Positions 30,714 to 41,586 of a stretch of DNA of 64,000 nucleotides are shown here, piece by piece; within the stretch, counting starts at the first letter, position 1, and every line of letters starts with the position of its first letter. The notes beneath the pieces are model-generated. The model had not been told where the DNA came from. It ran no database searches and saw only the letters and a list, made by a program, of their open reading frames with translations. The DNA is from Escallonia rubra (Eukaryota > Streptophyta > Magnoliopsida > Escalloniales > Escalloniaceae). The stretch is taken from contig JAVXUO010003193.1 of assembly GCA_033065855.1 (NCBI GenBank), forward strand, positions 62,001-126,000, read 5' to 3'. The position numbers and the translations under genes were made by a program.

Positions 30714-31337
30714 TGTTCCCAACCTATTCTGGTCGTACCCAAAGGCCCACTACGGTCCCATTTTGCATGACACGTCCGCACAAGCAACAGACATTTTCAA
30801 CGCTCACAACCGGTCAAAGCGTGCACGCTCAAGTCACGTGCACTTCTTACTTCTTCTACGCGACTTCGTTGCCAAGAAACTCATCATCGTGCGACGCCGC
30901 ATCACGCTTCGACCGTCGCACTTCGCACGTTGTCCGCTGATGCGCCATGGCACTTGCCCAAGGAGGTTGGCCTTGGCCTCCCCCTTGGGGTCGGCCTCGG
31001 CCTTGGCCTTCCCCTTGGGGTCGGCCTCGGCCTTGGCCTTCCCCTTGGGGTCGGCCTCGGCCTCCCCCTTGTGGTCGGCCTCGGCCTTCCCTTGGGGTTG
31101 GCCTTGGCCTGCCCCCAAGGGTTGGCCTTTGGCCACTTCTCTTCAAGAGGCCTTGCATCCTTCGCGACGCCCTTCGCCCGTCATCCGGATGTCAACCTCG
31201 CGACGTCCGTCGTGCATCACCTTACGGACGTTCGTACATCAACCTCGCGACGTCCGGCATAAGGACTCACCCGCATGGATAGGCGACTCCTCCGGGACAC
31301 TAGCTCTGCCAGGGAGCTCTTCAACTCCCCTTCCGCC
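30714..31337 (+). repeat. 3' LTR of TR-GAG, internally deleted and truncated
   Basis: It starts TGTTCCCAACC and matches the 5' LTR to about 31255. It then jumps about 0.9 kb (from the 45-bp repeats to CATAAGGACTCACCCGC) and ends at CCTTCCGCCA (31337), fused directly to TNP2 coding sequence of CACTA F. The purine-rich CAGGGGCTTA just before 30714 is the best polypurine-tract candidate, though a weak one. Confidence 0.78.
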
Positions 31338-32514
31338 AATATTTTGGGCGTGATGTTGATACAAGGTTAAACCAACTAGGCCGAAATGACCCCGGATCAA
31401 GCACAAATTTGGAAGGACAATTGTCAAAATTCAAGCAATCAGGTAGTCTGTTCGGCCGAACGTATACTCGATGGCTAACGGATGAAGAGTACAGTGCTAC
31501 AACAATATATTCCCTTCTAAATTGTGATGAAATTTTGGCATTCGTAGAGTAAGTTAATGTCTTAATTCACTTACATTGCTGTACATAATTGAAAGTGTGA
31601 TAAACGAGTCAACAATATTGGTTTGCAGTGAGTTCGATGCGGAATCTTTAATCACTGATCCCGCTAGATTTGAATTTCATCAGAAATCACAATTTGTACA
31701 ATGGTTCAGAAGGCGTGTAAGTCTTTAACGAAATTATATTATGTGTTATATACAGCTTTGTGGCCAATTAGTATACTGATTTATCCTTAATTTTTACTGT
31801 CATCTACAATAGGTTCAGTCAATGAATAGACCATTGGCCTCCTGCTTAAAATTATTAGCTCAAGGCCCTAACAAACAAGCATCCTGTCATGGAGGCTATA
31901 TCATCAACGGGTTTAGGTTTAACGTAAAAGATGATGACCGAACAAAACAAACACAAAACAGTGGAGTCTTGGTTAACGACGACTGTTATGCTGAGAATTG
32001 CATGAACTTTTACGTAGACCTAGATGAGATTGTTGAGTTAACATATCTGGGTTCCCAAAATTGCCTGATAATGTTCAAGTGTACGTGGTTCGATGTCACA
32101 TGCAATAGAGAAATTCGTGTTAGCTCTCAAGGGATTGTAGATGTCAATGTCAAGTTAAGACTTGCATCAGACGAGCCCTTTGTGTTTGCTAGTCAAGCTG
32201 CAAAAGTCTTTTATGCGGAGGACGTCGCCAATCCCAAATCTCATTGGTAGACAGTTATCAAGTCCAAGAAATTACCCATGACATATGACAGTGAGCTAGA
32301 AACCTTTCAAGCCAACCAACCACCTGTCTTGTTACCTGTTGACGTCAACAACGAGGATGGCGATCTTCCTCTTCCAGCAACACTTCATGCAGGAGAAGAA
32401 GTCGTAGATGATGACGTGGAATTAGAAGATGAAGAGGACGACGAGTCCCACGAAGAAGAGGACGACGAGTCTAGTGATGAAGATGATGATGATTCCCAAA
32501 CTGAAAATAATTGA
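31338..32514 (+). pseudogene. TNP2-type CACTA transposase, C-terminal fragment (F)
   Basis: Exons with GT/AG borders are up to 31548, 31629-31716 and 31813-32514. The first encodes the end of the DUF4218-type region (RTYTRWLTNEEYSATTIY). The third encodes DUF4216 (NGFRFNVKDDDRTKQTQNSG and FKCTWFDVT), then a strongly acidic tail (Asp/Glu runs, residues about 180-230). A stop (TAG at 32248-32250, where C has a Tyr codon) interrupts DUF4216, and the same frame continues to TGA at 32512-32514. The catalytic half is missing. Confidence 0.88.
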
Positions 32515-32683
32515 CTTGTAATGTTGTAACATCACGGAAAAAATGTAGTAACATTTTAGAACTGGGTTCATATTGATGTGTTTTTGCACCTTCGTTCATA
32601 TATATAGTGCTGATAGTGATTTCTGCCAAATTATTGTTTTTAATGTGTTAATGTCTTTGCAATTTATCTATACGAAGCCAGAT

Positions 32684-34255
32684 ATGGATAGGATACAGGC
32701 TATTTGTGGCTGGGTTGGACACCGAGCTGCTTCCTCCCCGGTGGGTCCCACCTCATCATTGCCCACTGATGACGAGGCACAGAGTGCTCGCGTACAGCAA
32801 ATGGGGCCCCAGCTTCAGCGATCGCCCCAGCCTTAGCCGTCGCCCCAACCCCAGCCGTCGCCCTAGCCCCAGTCGTCACCCCAGCCCGACGCAGATTCAT
32901 CCCACACGTGCGTTGATTCTTTTTCTTCCGTGGGTTCTACCTCAGGTATAGTTGATAACGGTGTTTAGTACACTTTTGCTAGCCTTATATTTAAAGTATA
33001 TTTGAACTGTATTAATGTCTGTGTTTTGTATAATCTCGACGAGGCTGTGGACAGACACGCGGGGTACGCATCGACCCCCAGCGTAAACAGAGTGTTACGC
33101 TCACCCAGGAGGTCCTGTAAGTAAACAAAATCACATCATGCCTTATATTTAGAATTTTGGGGTGTTAATTTATATTTGAACTGTATTAATTAATTTATTT
33201 ACTTCTTTGGCAGGATCCTGGAGAATCAGGCGAGGATGAATATCGGCGTTCTTGTGAAGGGCCGATTCTTCGAGCCGCGCCTGTACTGGGGTGCCGCTGC
33301 GAGGGAGTCCATATGGGAGGAGTGGCTGGTACGTTGAAGTATTTTTTTCTGCGATAGTATTTGTTTAATTAGAATTTTTTTCTAAATTAATTTGGGTTAT
33401 GAATGCCTTGCAAGAGGGGTTCACGTTTGACTCGCCTGATCAGCAGGCAGTGGGGCAGCAGACCTTCTTTGCTTACATCAACAAGAATTATCGCTGATGG
33501 TTCCACGACGCACGGGACCGGGCGAAGAAGATGCTCCCCGATGACGGAGATGAAGACATATCCCCCACATTGGATATCTCCGACTGTATGGGGGGAGATG
33601 ATAGTTCGGTGGGCTGTGGATCCAGGCTGGGACGCCAAGAGTAAGAGCGGGGCCGAGAACATACAGAATAGAGATCCGACGCACACGGGGGGGTCGGTGG
33701 CACACGACATCGTCCGACACATGAATGCGGTCCAGAACCCGGATCTGGAGGGGGATGAGGTCATAGCTCTGACGCATAATCAGACGCACGTGAGGAAGAA
33801 GGACAAGGACTAGGCACATCGGCCCGGTGACTATGTTTCGGATATTGCTCGGTGGATCGATGTAAGTCAATTTGTTTAAGTTGTTAATTTTTTGTCTTTC
33901 TATCCTCAATGTTTGTTGTGTTAATTAATGCCCTAACATATCTTTAAATCACTGTTTTTGTAGGCCTAGTATGAACAGCTTAGGGGGTCCGAGCAGCAGT
34001 CCGAATAGCCATTAGCATCCACGAGTACAGGTGCGAGTACTAGGGCGTTGAAGCGATGGCTGGATACACCGGAGGTCGTCAATCGGCCGAAAGGCCGCAT
34101 ACGTGGCCTGCCTAGCACGACTGCTGGAGTCGTGATAGGAGCGTCCCCACCCCCTGCCCCTCCACAGACACCGGCTCCTCGACGTTCGTTGGACAATGAG
34201 GAGATCCAGCGCATTGCTACTGTGGTGTAGAGGATGATCAGGGAGCAGGATCACC
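32684..34255 (+). pseudogene. TNP1-like PF03004 gene, decayed (F)
   Basis: This is the counterpart of 2707-4335. The upstream ATG of A is ACG here and the next ATG is 32684. Stops occur in the Pro/Gln-rich exon 1 (near 32835 and 32864), the core exon has a short deletion near 33540 and a TAG near 33812, and exon 5 opens with TAG. The conserved RDPTHTGGS phrase is still readable at about 33675. It is non-functional. Confidence 0.85.
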
Positions 34256-35225
34256 CCCGCTCGGATTGTACTCGATCTTCTCCCCTCCCCTAACCGGCTG
34301 TATCCAGTTCCCAACTTGTACATTACGAGTTTTTTTTATAAGAAACATTTTTTAAAGTTGATTATATATAGTTGTTTGTGTCTTAAGGATTATGAGTTGT
34401 TGTTTAGGATTGAATTTTTTATTACAGGATTGGGTATTAGAAAAAATATATATATATTTTAAAAAAATGACTTTTAGCAATGGATTAATTCCGTCGCTAA
34501 AAGTGTACTTAATTCTAAAAATTTTAGCGACGGAATATTCCGTCGCTAATTTCACAAAAAAGAAAATAAATTAAAATATGTAAAACAGAATTAGCGACGG
34601 AAACTCTGTCGCTAATTTAAAAATAAATGCGTCCCAAAAAGTCAATATTAGACGACGAATTATAAAATTCCATAGCAAAACTTTTAGTAACAGGGTTTTA
34701 TACGAGAGACTTTTAGCGACGGTATATCCATCGCTAAAAATTTTAGTGACAGATTTTCATGTCGCTAAAAGCCTTATTTCTTGTAGTGTTGCAAGAGAAT
34801 TAACAACTAAATATCTGCAAAAAGTGACAAGCATTTTTGTATAACCGTACCTGCATAATTAATTAATTTCAAACCACCCCCTCCCCCCCCCCCCCCCAAT
34901 TTTTCCCTATCCTTTATTCAGAAATTTTGAAAAGTCACCCCACTTCTTCTTAAGTTTCCAAAAGAATCACACCTTTCACGAATATTTATTCCCAAAATCT
35001 CTTGGTTCCTTATTTACTCAATACATTTTTCTCGGGCTCAACCCTCCTTGTATCTCCGGCATATAAGGTGTTACTGGAGTAGATTATGGTGTTTTAGGAT
35101 TTGAATAACTATCCAAATAGGGAATGTTATCCCCGCGTTCAACGGGCCACAAGTCAAAATTGGTCAAAAGCCACTGCTTGTCTGAATGAAGAGAAGAAAT
35201 CGTGGTGATGATTCATTTGACACGC

Positions 35226-36064
35226 TCTAAGGACATTAAGAGAAGTAAACTCTCTTCTTATCACCTTACATCCACCTAATGTAGAGTAGCCTGATAAGGT
35301 GTGGTGAACTCTAAATCCCAGTGGCCAATTCATTATAAAATTAACTTGGGAAGGCATAAGAACTCATTGTACCCTGGATCTTATATGGAAACTGATTTGG
35401 TTTTCAGGGCATATTCCTAAATGCTCAATGATCTTGTGGTTGCTATGTAAAGGTGGTCTCAGAACTAGGGCTAAACTAAAGCCTGGAATATTGTTCAAGA
35501 TGAGCACTGTGTTTTGTGTTTGATTCTAGCTGAGACTGAGAACCATTTGTTCACACAATGCCCCTATAAAAAAGACTTCTGGAGAATAGCTTTTTAAGAA
35601 AATGCAGACGCAGATACCTCTACTATCATGGCCTCAAGTGTGTAATGATGCTTCAACATTGTTCAAAGGAAAAAGCTTAAGAGCTAAATTAGGCAAGCTA
35701 ATGGTGGTTGTAGTAGTCTATGGGATATGGCAGGAAAGGAATTCAAGAGTATTTGAAAGGAGGTGCTGAAATGTACAAGGATGTATGCATGTCATCCAGC
35801 ACAAATGTACAAGGATGTATGCATGTCATCCAGCAGTGGATCAAATACAGAGTGTACACATGGAAAAAAGTACCAACCGCAACAAGGAATAGAACCATGT
35901 GCAATTTGCGAGGGATTGATGAAAAAATAGTGATGCAGGATAGTAATGAAGAAATACCATGAAGCTGATGTAAAGAAATGTGTTATACTGGTTGTATATA
36001 AATTATGAGAATGTAATGTTTTGCACTTAATGGAATAAAAGGACATTTGATCACCCAAAAAAAA
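35226..36064 (+). mobile_element. LINE 3' fragment in unit 3
   Basis: The insertion is into unit 3 DNA that is continuous in unit 2 (around 14195-14205). It ends in a short A tract (36056-36064). Translation near 35510-35600 shows a zf-RVT pattern, ETENHLFTQCPYKKDFW, and at 35710-35760 the typical L1 phrase VYGIWQERNSRVF. Several stops are present. A 36-bp direct duplication (ATGTACAAGGATGTATGCA...) lies at about 35771-35835. Confidence 0.72.
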
Positions 36065-37110
36065 ACTTTGTTCGAGTCATAGCCAACATTTTTGAGTCAT
36101 AGTCTATCAATCCCTTAATGCATATTGCTAGTCATAATGTACATAAATTCGTAACTTTAAATATGGAGCGATTGTTTTTGTAGATTATATGATCTTCCGT
36201 ACTATGTTCATCGCTAAATGGTACATTTATAAGAACTCATTAAATCCGTCAGCAACATATTAATCTAGTATAAACAAACATAATATTCTGGTATAAAAAT
36301 ACACACTAACTTGATTCATGTCAAAGATTTGATTGCAATCGTGAGCAGTGTTATCAAAGGCGCGCCTAGGTGAGCCTAGGCGCAAGGCATACTCCCGGTG
36401 CCTCGCCTAGGGCTAGGTACAGCCCCCTTCGAAAAGGCTTGCGCCTTCCGCGCCTAGGCGAGGCGGAAAAAAAAACCCAAAGATCGTAATTTTTTATTCT
36501 TGCATCATGGCATCATCTCAACCGTTCATTATTTTTTATTCTTTGTTTCATAACATAATAAATCAATATCTAAAACACAAAAATATCTGAAACCCCAAAC
36601 CCTTAATAAATCGATTCCCTTATTATTATTCATTATGCTAGCGTCCCGTTAGAGATGTCAATGGGCCGGGCTTGGGCCGGCCCAGCCAAAGCCCAACGGG
36701 CCTGCCCAGCCAGAGCCCAACGGACCTCCGATGAAAACGGGTCGGGCCTGAAATCTGGGATATATGGGCCCAGTCCAAGCCCTGGCCCTAGGCCCAATAA
36801 AAAAAATTTAGTTCCCAACTACTTGTTATTTACCTGCGTCGATGGACAAAAAGAATACATCAAATTAAGGTTGAGATTGATACATGTTAATTTGGTGTAA
36901 TATTGACAAACCTTTTTTGGCCTACTACAATTATAATTTATAAGTAGCATTTTTCGGAAGTTTGGTAAATAGAAAATGACGATTACATCTATCAAATTGC
37001 TTAATACAGTAGCTCTTTAAATTTTTGCAAATGTTTGCACGGTATTTGGCTTTTCTTTCCTTTTTTAATACAGTAACATCTTCTTCTCTCTTTTCTTTCC
37101 TTTTTTTTTT

Positions 37111-38450
37111 GGGTTAAATACAAAACTGTCCCCTGAGGTTTACACGTTTTTGCACTTTGCTCCTCGTGTTTACAACTTTTGCAATAGTGTCCCCCGAGGT
37201 TGACAAAACCATTGCAAACAGCTCCAAAATTGGACGTCCGTTCAATTTTGGACGTTAAGTCCTCATGTGCGGTGCACATGCTATTTTGGCATGGGCAAAT
37301 TTGTAACTTCCCCTACCCATCTTCTCCACAAACCACAGTGTTCATCTCTTTCTCTCTCTCTCTCTTCATCTCTCTCTCTCTCTCTCGTCAACTGTTGATG
37401 GGATATAGAGAAACCCCATTTCTGCGAACTGGAAGCTTAAATGCTGGATCAGTGATAACGACTATGTTGCTTTTGGGCATCATAACCTGCAGAAATTCTC
37501 CTCGATAGCTTCGAGTTTGAATACATCTGTTCCTCATTGCTGTAATGGAAGACACAATGCACGTACCCATACCGTCTCCGGCCACATATTCTTCTTGTGG
37601 TAGGCAAAATCCTGAGACTACCGCCCTAACGGTACCCCATTCCAATTCCACTCCTTGATATGTAAAATTTGGCTTGCCTCATTCAAAATCAACCTGGCAC
37701 AACAGGTACCTCTCCTCCACCACTAATCGAATCCACCTGCCCTCACCTAGGAAGTGAGATCCATGGCAAGATCAGGCCAATATGGCATACGAAATGTCTC
37801 CAAATGAGATGGTTTCAGAGTCAAGTTCACCAAACATCCGCCATCTGACTAATCGAACCATTTTATCTGCAACGCCTCCCTCGACCCCTACCTCTGGCAT
37901 ACACAAAAATCTAGATCTACCTCCTCCATCACCTCAACAAGCATGAATCAGCCACCACGATTAGTGACGCAGAATCCAGACACCTCTGGATATAAGCCAT
38001 AGCTCCTTGAAGAACCTTCTGGATCTACTCTAGGCTTCTTCATGACATCTGCAGACCCACTTAAGTTCATAGGCAAATAGAAGGACTTCACTGGCAACGC
38101 CTTCCTCTTTCTCTATTATCTTGAGCATTCTCTTTCCTTAACGAGTTTCTGCAGATAGATCGAAGGTCTTCCACGCCAACTGAAAGATGAGCTGCTCTTC
38201 CATTTTTGTCATGAAAACAATTACAAAGTATGTGGGGAAGATGGGTAGGGGAAATTACAAATTTGCCCATGCCAAAATGGCTTGTGCATCGCACATGAGG
38301 ACTTAACGTCCAAAATTGAACGGACGTCCAATTTTGGAGCTGTTTGCAATGGTTTTGTCAACCTCGGGGGACACTATTGCAAAAGTTGTAAATACGGGGA
38401 GCAAAGTGCAAAAACGTGTAAACCTCATGGGACAGTTTTGTATTTAACCC
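37111..38450. mobile_element. Mutator-like (MULE-type) element with about 220-bp TIRs
   Basis: Left arm 37111-37332 starts GGGTTAAATACAAAACTGTC. Right arm 38229-38450 is its inverted copy, ending GACAGTTTTGTATTTAACCC. The arms are close to identical. Flanking 9-mers are T-runs (37102-37110 and 38451-38459, 8 of 9 matching), compatible with a 9-bp duplication but ambiguous. Between the arms are a CT microsatellite (37341-37386) and about 840 bp of unique sequence that may be captured host DNA. There is no MURA-type transposase. Confidence 0.78.
37388..37651 (-). pseudogene. Possible captured coding fragment inside the MULE
   Basis: An open minus-strand stretch of 87 codons reads ELEWGTVRAVVSGFCLPQEE, then GTCIVSSITAMRNRC and VVITDPAFKLPVRRNGV, ending at a stop beside the CT repeat. 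Similarity-free to me, but the composition is protein-like and open frame sense extends further upstream in another frame (to about 37900). If it matches a host or LINE protein elsewhere, this element is a Pack-MULE. Confidence 0.35.
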
Positions 38451-41049
38451 ATTTTTTTTTTGCAATAAACATCTGTTGAAGTCATATGCACAAACTTTTT
38501 ACCTTATGTGTATGCAAGCAAGTAGTAGCAACGTTAAATTGTCCTAGACACGCACACAATATAAGTTAGTTATGCGTATAACAAAATAAGTTAACAAAAT
38601 ATTATCATCATATCAAACTTAAATTTAATTTTTAACTAAAGTTTTTTTGTTAAAACCAAACATGTGCAAAGATTAAGCAAGTAATATGATATTTTTGTAA
38701 TATCAAGTTTGAGCTTTATAATTTATTTTAACTATTTTTTTAATAAAGTTTAATTTATGAAAACTAAACATGTCTTTATAGGTAATTATTACCATTTAAG
38801 ATTTGTATTTTGTGTCATTTGTCAAAAAAAACTCTTCAAATGTCACTTGTCAGCATTCTAAATAAATAGTCGATAACACGAAAGAGGTGTTAAATCAAAA
38901 GAAGTTTTGCCTTTATATATTGTGTGTGTGGAAACAAAAGATGGTGGTGGTGTTATACCTTTGAAATTTTTTATGGTAATTTACAATGAAAAAAGCAATT
39001 ATTCCTTTATTTGAAGCCGACACGTGTTAATTATTAAGGACATCAAAATGAATTCTTTTAAATTTCGTAATCTTAATGACACCCTAATTCCTTTTAAAAG
39101 TGAAATTTTCGGAATTATTGGGGAATATAGCCGTTGAGAGGAAAAGGGGAGGGAAAATAAATTTTGAACATAAGTGGGGCCTGCCAGGAAAAAGGGCCAG
39201 ATTTGGGCCTAATTTTGGGCCGATTTCGGGCCGGGCCAAAATCAGGGCTTTTTTGGGCGGGGCCTGGCCCGGGCTGTTTTGGGTGAAACCCTGGCCTGGT
39301 CCAAGCCCAGGTCCAAAGCCCTTTTTTTTTGGGTCGCCACTGTTCACTGGAGGGTCGGGCCAACCCGAGCCAAAAATGGGCCGGGGTGGGCCATGGGCCA
39401 CCCGGCCCTTTTGACATCTCACGTCCCATCCCCAATTGTTACTCTCTTTTAAGTAAATATACTCATTCACTTCACTCTGTAGATGAATAAGATGAAATTG
39501 AAAAGGAATCTCAACTAGACGTGGGAGCCTATGATTTCCTTTTGAGAAAAACATTGTTACCTTAACCCTCACTGATAATGAGGATGACATTGTCACATTC
39601 GCTTAGGATTAACTACGTCTTATTGGATTTGAAACTTTTTCTAGTGTTGAAAATTTGTTTAATTGTCATGTTTAGAATTTTTTTTACGTGATTATATTAG
39701 TTTAATGCACTAATATCTATTTTAATTTTATTTTGCGCCTCACTTCGAAAAGGCGCGCGTCTGCTTCTTGCGCCCAGGCTCCAAGGACACTTTGCGCACA
39801 GGCTCCAAGGACACTTTGCGCGTTAGGTACCCCTGCACCTTTAATAACTATGATAAGGAAATTTGTGGGATGATTTTGCCAGGTATCCGCTGTATTCAAT
39901 GTTATTAAATATGCTGTATACATCCTGAACTAACCCCTTTCGGTGCAATAACTCTTGCTCTATGTGTCCCATGATGTTTCCCTGTCTACACCAGCTCACA
40001 CTCAAAGTTAACTGCTAAATTTTACAATTTGCATTTTATGCTGTCGCAGGTAGTTTTCCTATCAATTTATTTCTTGGAGTTCATTAGTTCTAGCTGGAAG
40101 TCTACAACGCCCTGCACAATGCATTGCTTAAAAGTGCAGTTCAAAGTTAGTGTTGTCGGTATTTGTTCTAGACAACCATCTGCCGCAGATCTGCGTGCCA
40201 TTCTTGTGTAAAATCCGGGGTTCAATTGAAATCGAAACTTTAAAAACTTTTAAAGCCAAGGTATGCGAAAAATAATAAGCTCTAAGTGCAACACCACCCA
40301 TATTTATCGTTCACGTAAAAAAATGTTTTTTGAACCTTACGCGAATAATTACGTTATGTCTGTGCTCCCTTCTACTGCTTTAAGTGAATAAGCAGATTTT
40401 CTACTACTTGGTGTATTATGTTTGTAAAATATTTATGGTTGCTTTAGTTTTTGGGTTCTCAACACAGTTTTATGTGTTAACCGGTTGTTGCATTTTCCTA
40501 GTTTGCTTTTTAGAACACAAGAAATAATTTTGTCAAACTCCTCACCAACTATATTGACATTAAAAATGTGTGGATAAACGATATCCAATTAAGACATACT
40601 ATTTTCATATACTTTAAAACAATGTCCATGTTTTCTACTGTCATGGAAGAAAATTAAGTTTTTATCGTTTTAAAAATGTTAAAAACAGAACTAAGGAAAA
40701 CGCGCTATCAAAACATACAATTTGCTTTGGCACGCGGGGTTGTAGTCATTGTAATGACAGGCACCGCTAGTGATGAAAAAAATTTGGCTGAGTAACTCAG
40801 GTTGAATGAACTTTCTTCCTACTTCCATGCAGCAATAAATAATGGTCGCTAAATGTTTCTAGTAATTTTTATTAAGTGACGCACAAAATATTGTTAAGGA
40901 TTGTCGCTGAAATATTAGCAAAAAAGCCACTAAAAATATATAGCAACTATTAATTGTCGTCATGTGCAGATTCTAAAGAAAGATTCTTAGAACCTGGATA
41001 GGAGTCAAAATTTGTTACTAACAAAATATCTCGCCGAGTGCACAACCGA

Positions 41050-41200
41050 ACGTGTGAAGTGGGTTTGAAAGGTCAAAAGTGCGCAAGAAAATTGATACCA
41101 CTTTATCTGGTCCCGTTGTGAGTGGATCAGAAAATTCCTGGCCTCGTCCCGTTGTGGGTGGACCAATTTCTCATCACCGACGCCTCTGGTGTATATAAGG
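41050..41200 (+). promoter_or_regulatory. nsLTP2-3 promoter: single box, W-box and consensus TATA
   Basis: One copy of the upstream box is present (about 41060-41094, GAAAGGTCAAAAGTGCGC). GGTCAA here is a reversed W-box core, while copies 1 and 2 have GATCAA at this place. GTCCCGTTGTG occurs twice (about 41112 and 41148). A consensus TATATAA at 41192-41198 is about 100 bp before the ATG. 39858-41030 upstream has no recognised feature. Confidence 0.6.
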
Positions 41201-41295
41201 AGATGAGACCCAAGCCAAATGCATCTTCGCCTGATCAACTGCCTTTCTTTCCCTTTCCTCTCCTAAAGTTTTGGCCATCTTTGAGCAAGTGGAAC

Positions 41296-41586
41296 ATGAA
41301 GGCATTATCGTGCAACACGGCATGCGCTGTGCTGGTGCTGGTGCTGCTCACGGCTGAAGCAGTGCAGGTCTCGGTGGCTGTGACGTGCAACGCAGTCCAA
41401 CTAAGTCCTTGTGCGGGCGCGATTTCGTCGTCATCACCGCCGTCTAAACTCTGCTGCAGCAAGATCAGGGAGCAGAAGCCTTGCCTTTGCCAGTACATCA
41501 AGAACCCAAGTCTCAGGCAGTTTGTTAGCTCCCCCAATGCGAGGAAGGTTGCTAGCACTTGTGGGGTTCCTTTCCCCAGGTGCTAG
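41296..41586 (+). CDS. Non-specific lipid transfer protein type 2, copy 3
   Basis: This 96-aa protein has an intact signal peptide (VLVLVLLTAEA) and the eight cysteines at the same type 2 positions (31, 39, 53, 54, 63, 65, 89, 96). An upstream in-frame ATG exists, but homology with copies 1 and 2 and the signal peptide set the start at 41296. Relative to copy 1 the mature part has changes such as Pro33 to Ala, Glu35 to Gln, Val40-Asn41 to Ala-Gly, Gln51 to Lys, Val57-Asn58 to Ile-Arg, Arg84 to Lys and Thr95 to Arg, making it more basic. It is intron-less. The 3' flank has a tandem duplication of about 60 bp (41715-41838, with GAGCTCGAATAAGTACCC twice) carrying the poly(A)-signal region. It looks functional. 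Confidence 0.94.
   Translation: MKALSCNTACAVLVLVLLTAEAVQVSVAVTCNAVQLSPCAGAISSSSPPSKLCCSKIREQKPCLCQYIKNPSLRQFVSSPNARKVASTCGVPFPRC

Larger units (their letters stand above)
23768..31337 (+). mobile_element. Gag-only LTR retrotransposon (TR-GAG type), 3' LTR truncated
   Basis: The 5' LTR (23768-26239) and the start of the 3' LTR (30714-31337) share TGTTCC[C/T]AACCTATTC and about 550 bp of collinear sequence. A PBS follows the 5' LTR. The only protein is gag (26307-28046). Between gag and the 3' LTR are 2.67 kb without any protease, RT or integrase similarity, made of CTTAGAAAAATTTTC repeats (28170-28600), a pyrimidine-rich tract (29040-29740) and 36-bp tandem repeats (29953-30204). This fits terminal-repeat retrotransposons with GAG domain (TR-GAG), which depend on partners for pol. 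The 3' LTR lost an internal block and its end, the latter at a fusion with CACTA F. Confidence 0.82.
31338..34788 (+). mobile_element. CACTA F, 3' half only, fused to TR-GAG
   Basis: The right terminus TTTCTTGTAGTG is intact (34788) with GCGACGGA subterminal repeats (34470-34780). The left edge is inside TNP2 coding sequence. It is the same family and orientation as A. The flank after 34788 (TTGCAAGAGAATTAAC) is unit 3 sequence that lies about 100 bp beyond the unit 3 sequence preceding the TR-GAG 5' LTR, so a deletion between two separate insertions explains the fusion. Confidence 0.87.
36650..39421. mobile_element. Non-autonomous hAT element with 8-bp TSD
   Basis: Termini are TAGAGATGTCAATGGGCCGG (36650) and GGCCCTTTTGACATCTCA (39421), inverted for about 12 bp and matching the TAGxGATG style of hAT ends. 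Flanking 8-mers are CGTCCCGT (36642-36649) and CGTCCCAT (39422-39429), 7 of 8 matching. Both sub-ends are dense in GGGCC/GGCCC. No hAT transposase is seen. The interior is mainly occupied by a Mutator-like element; 38460-39170 is plain AT-rich DNA. Confidence 0.78.
36352..39857. mobile_element. Possible TIR element enclosing the hAT
   Basis: GTTATCAAAGGCGCGCCTAG at the left and, reversed from the right, GTTATTAAAGGTGCAGGGG are similar for about 14 bp. Both ends are rich in AGGCGC/GCGCC motifs. No transposase and no clear target duplication were seen. Unit 3 sequence lies to the left, but its continuation is not obvious to the right, so the boundary is tentative. Confidence 0.35.

Noticed and set aside
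35154-35357. Minus-strand ORF at the junction of unit 3 and the LINE fragment
   Set aside because: It spans the insertion junction, so it cannot be an ancestral gene.
41122-41295. In-frame N-terminal extension of nsLTP2 copy 3 from an ATG at 41122
   Set aside because: It lies upstream of the TATA box, is not shared by copies 1 and 2, and would bury the signal peptide.
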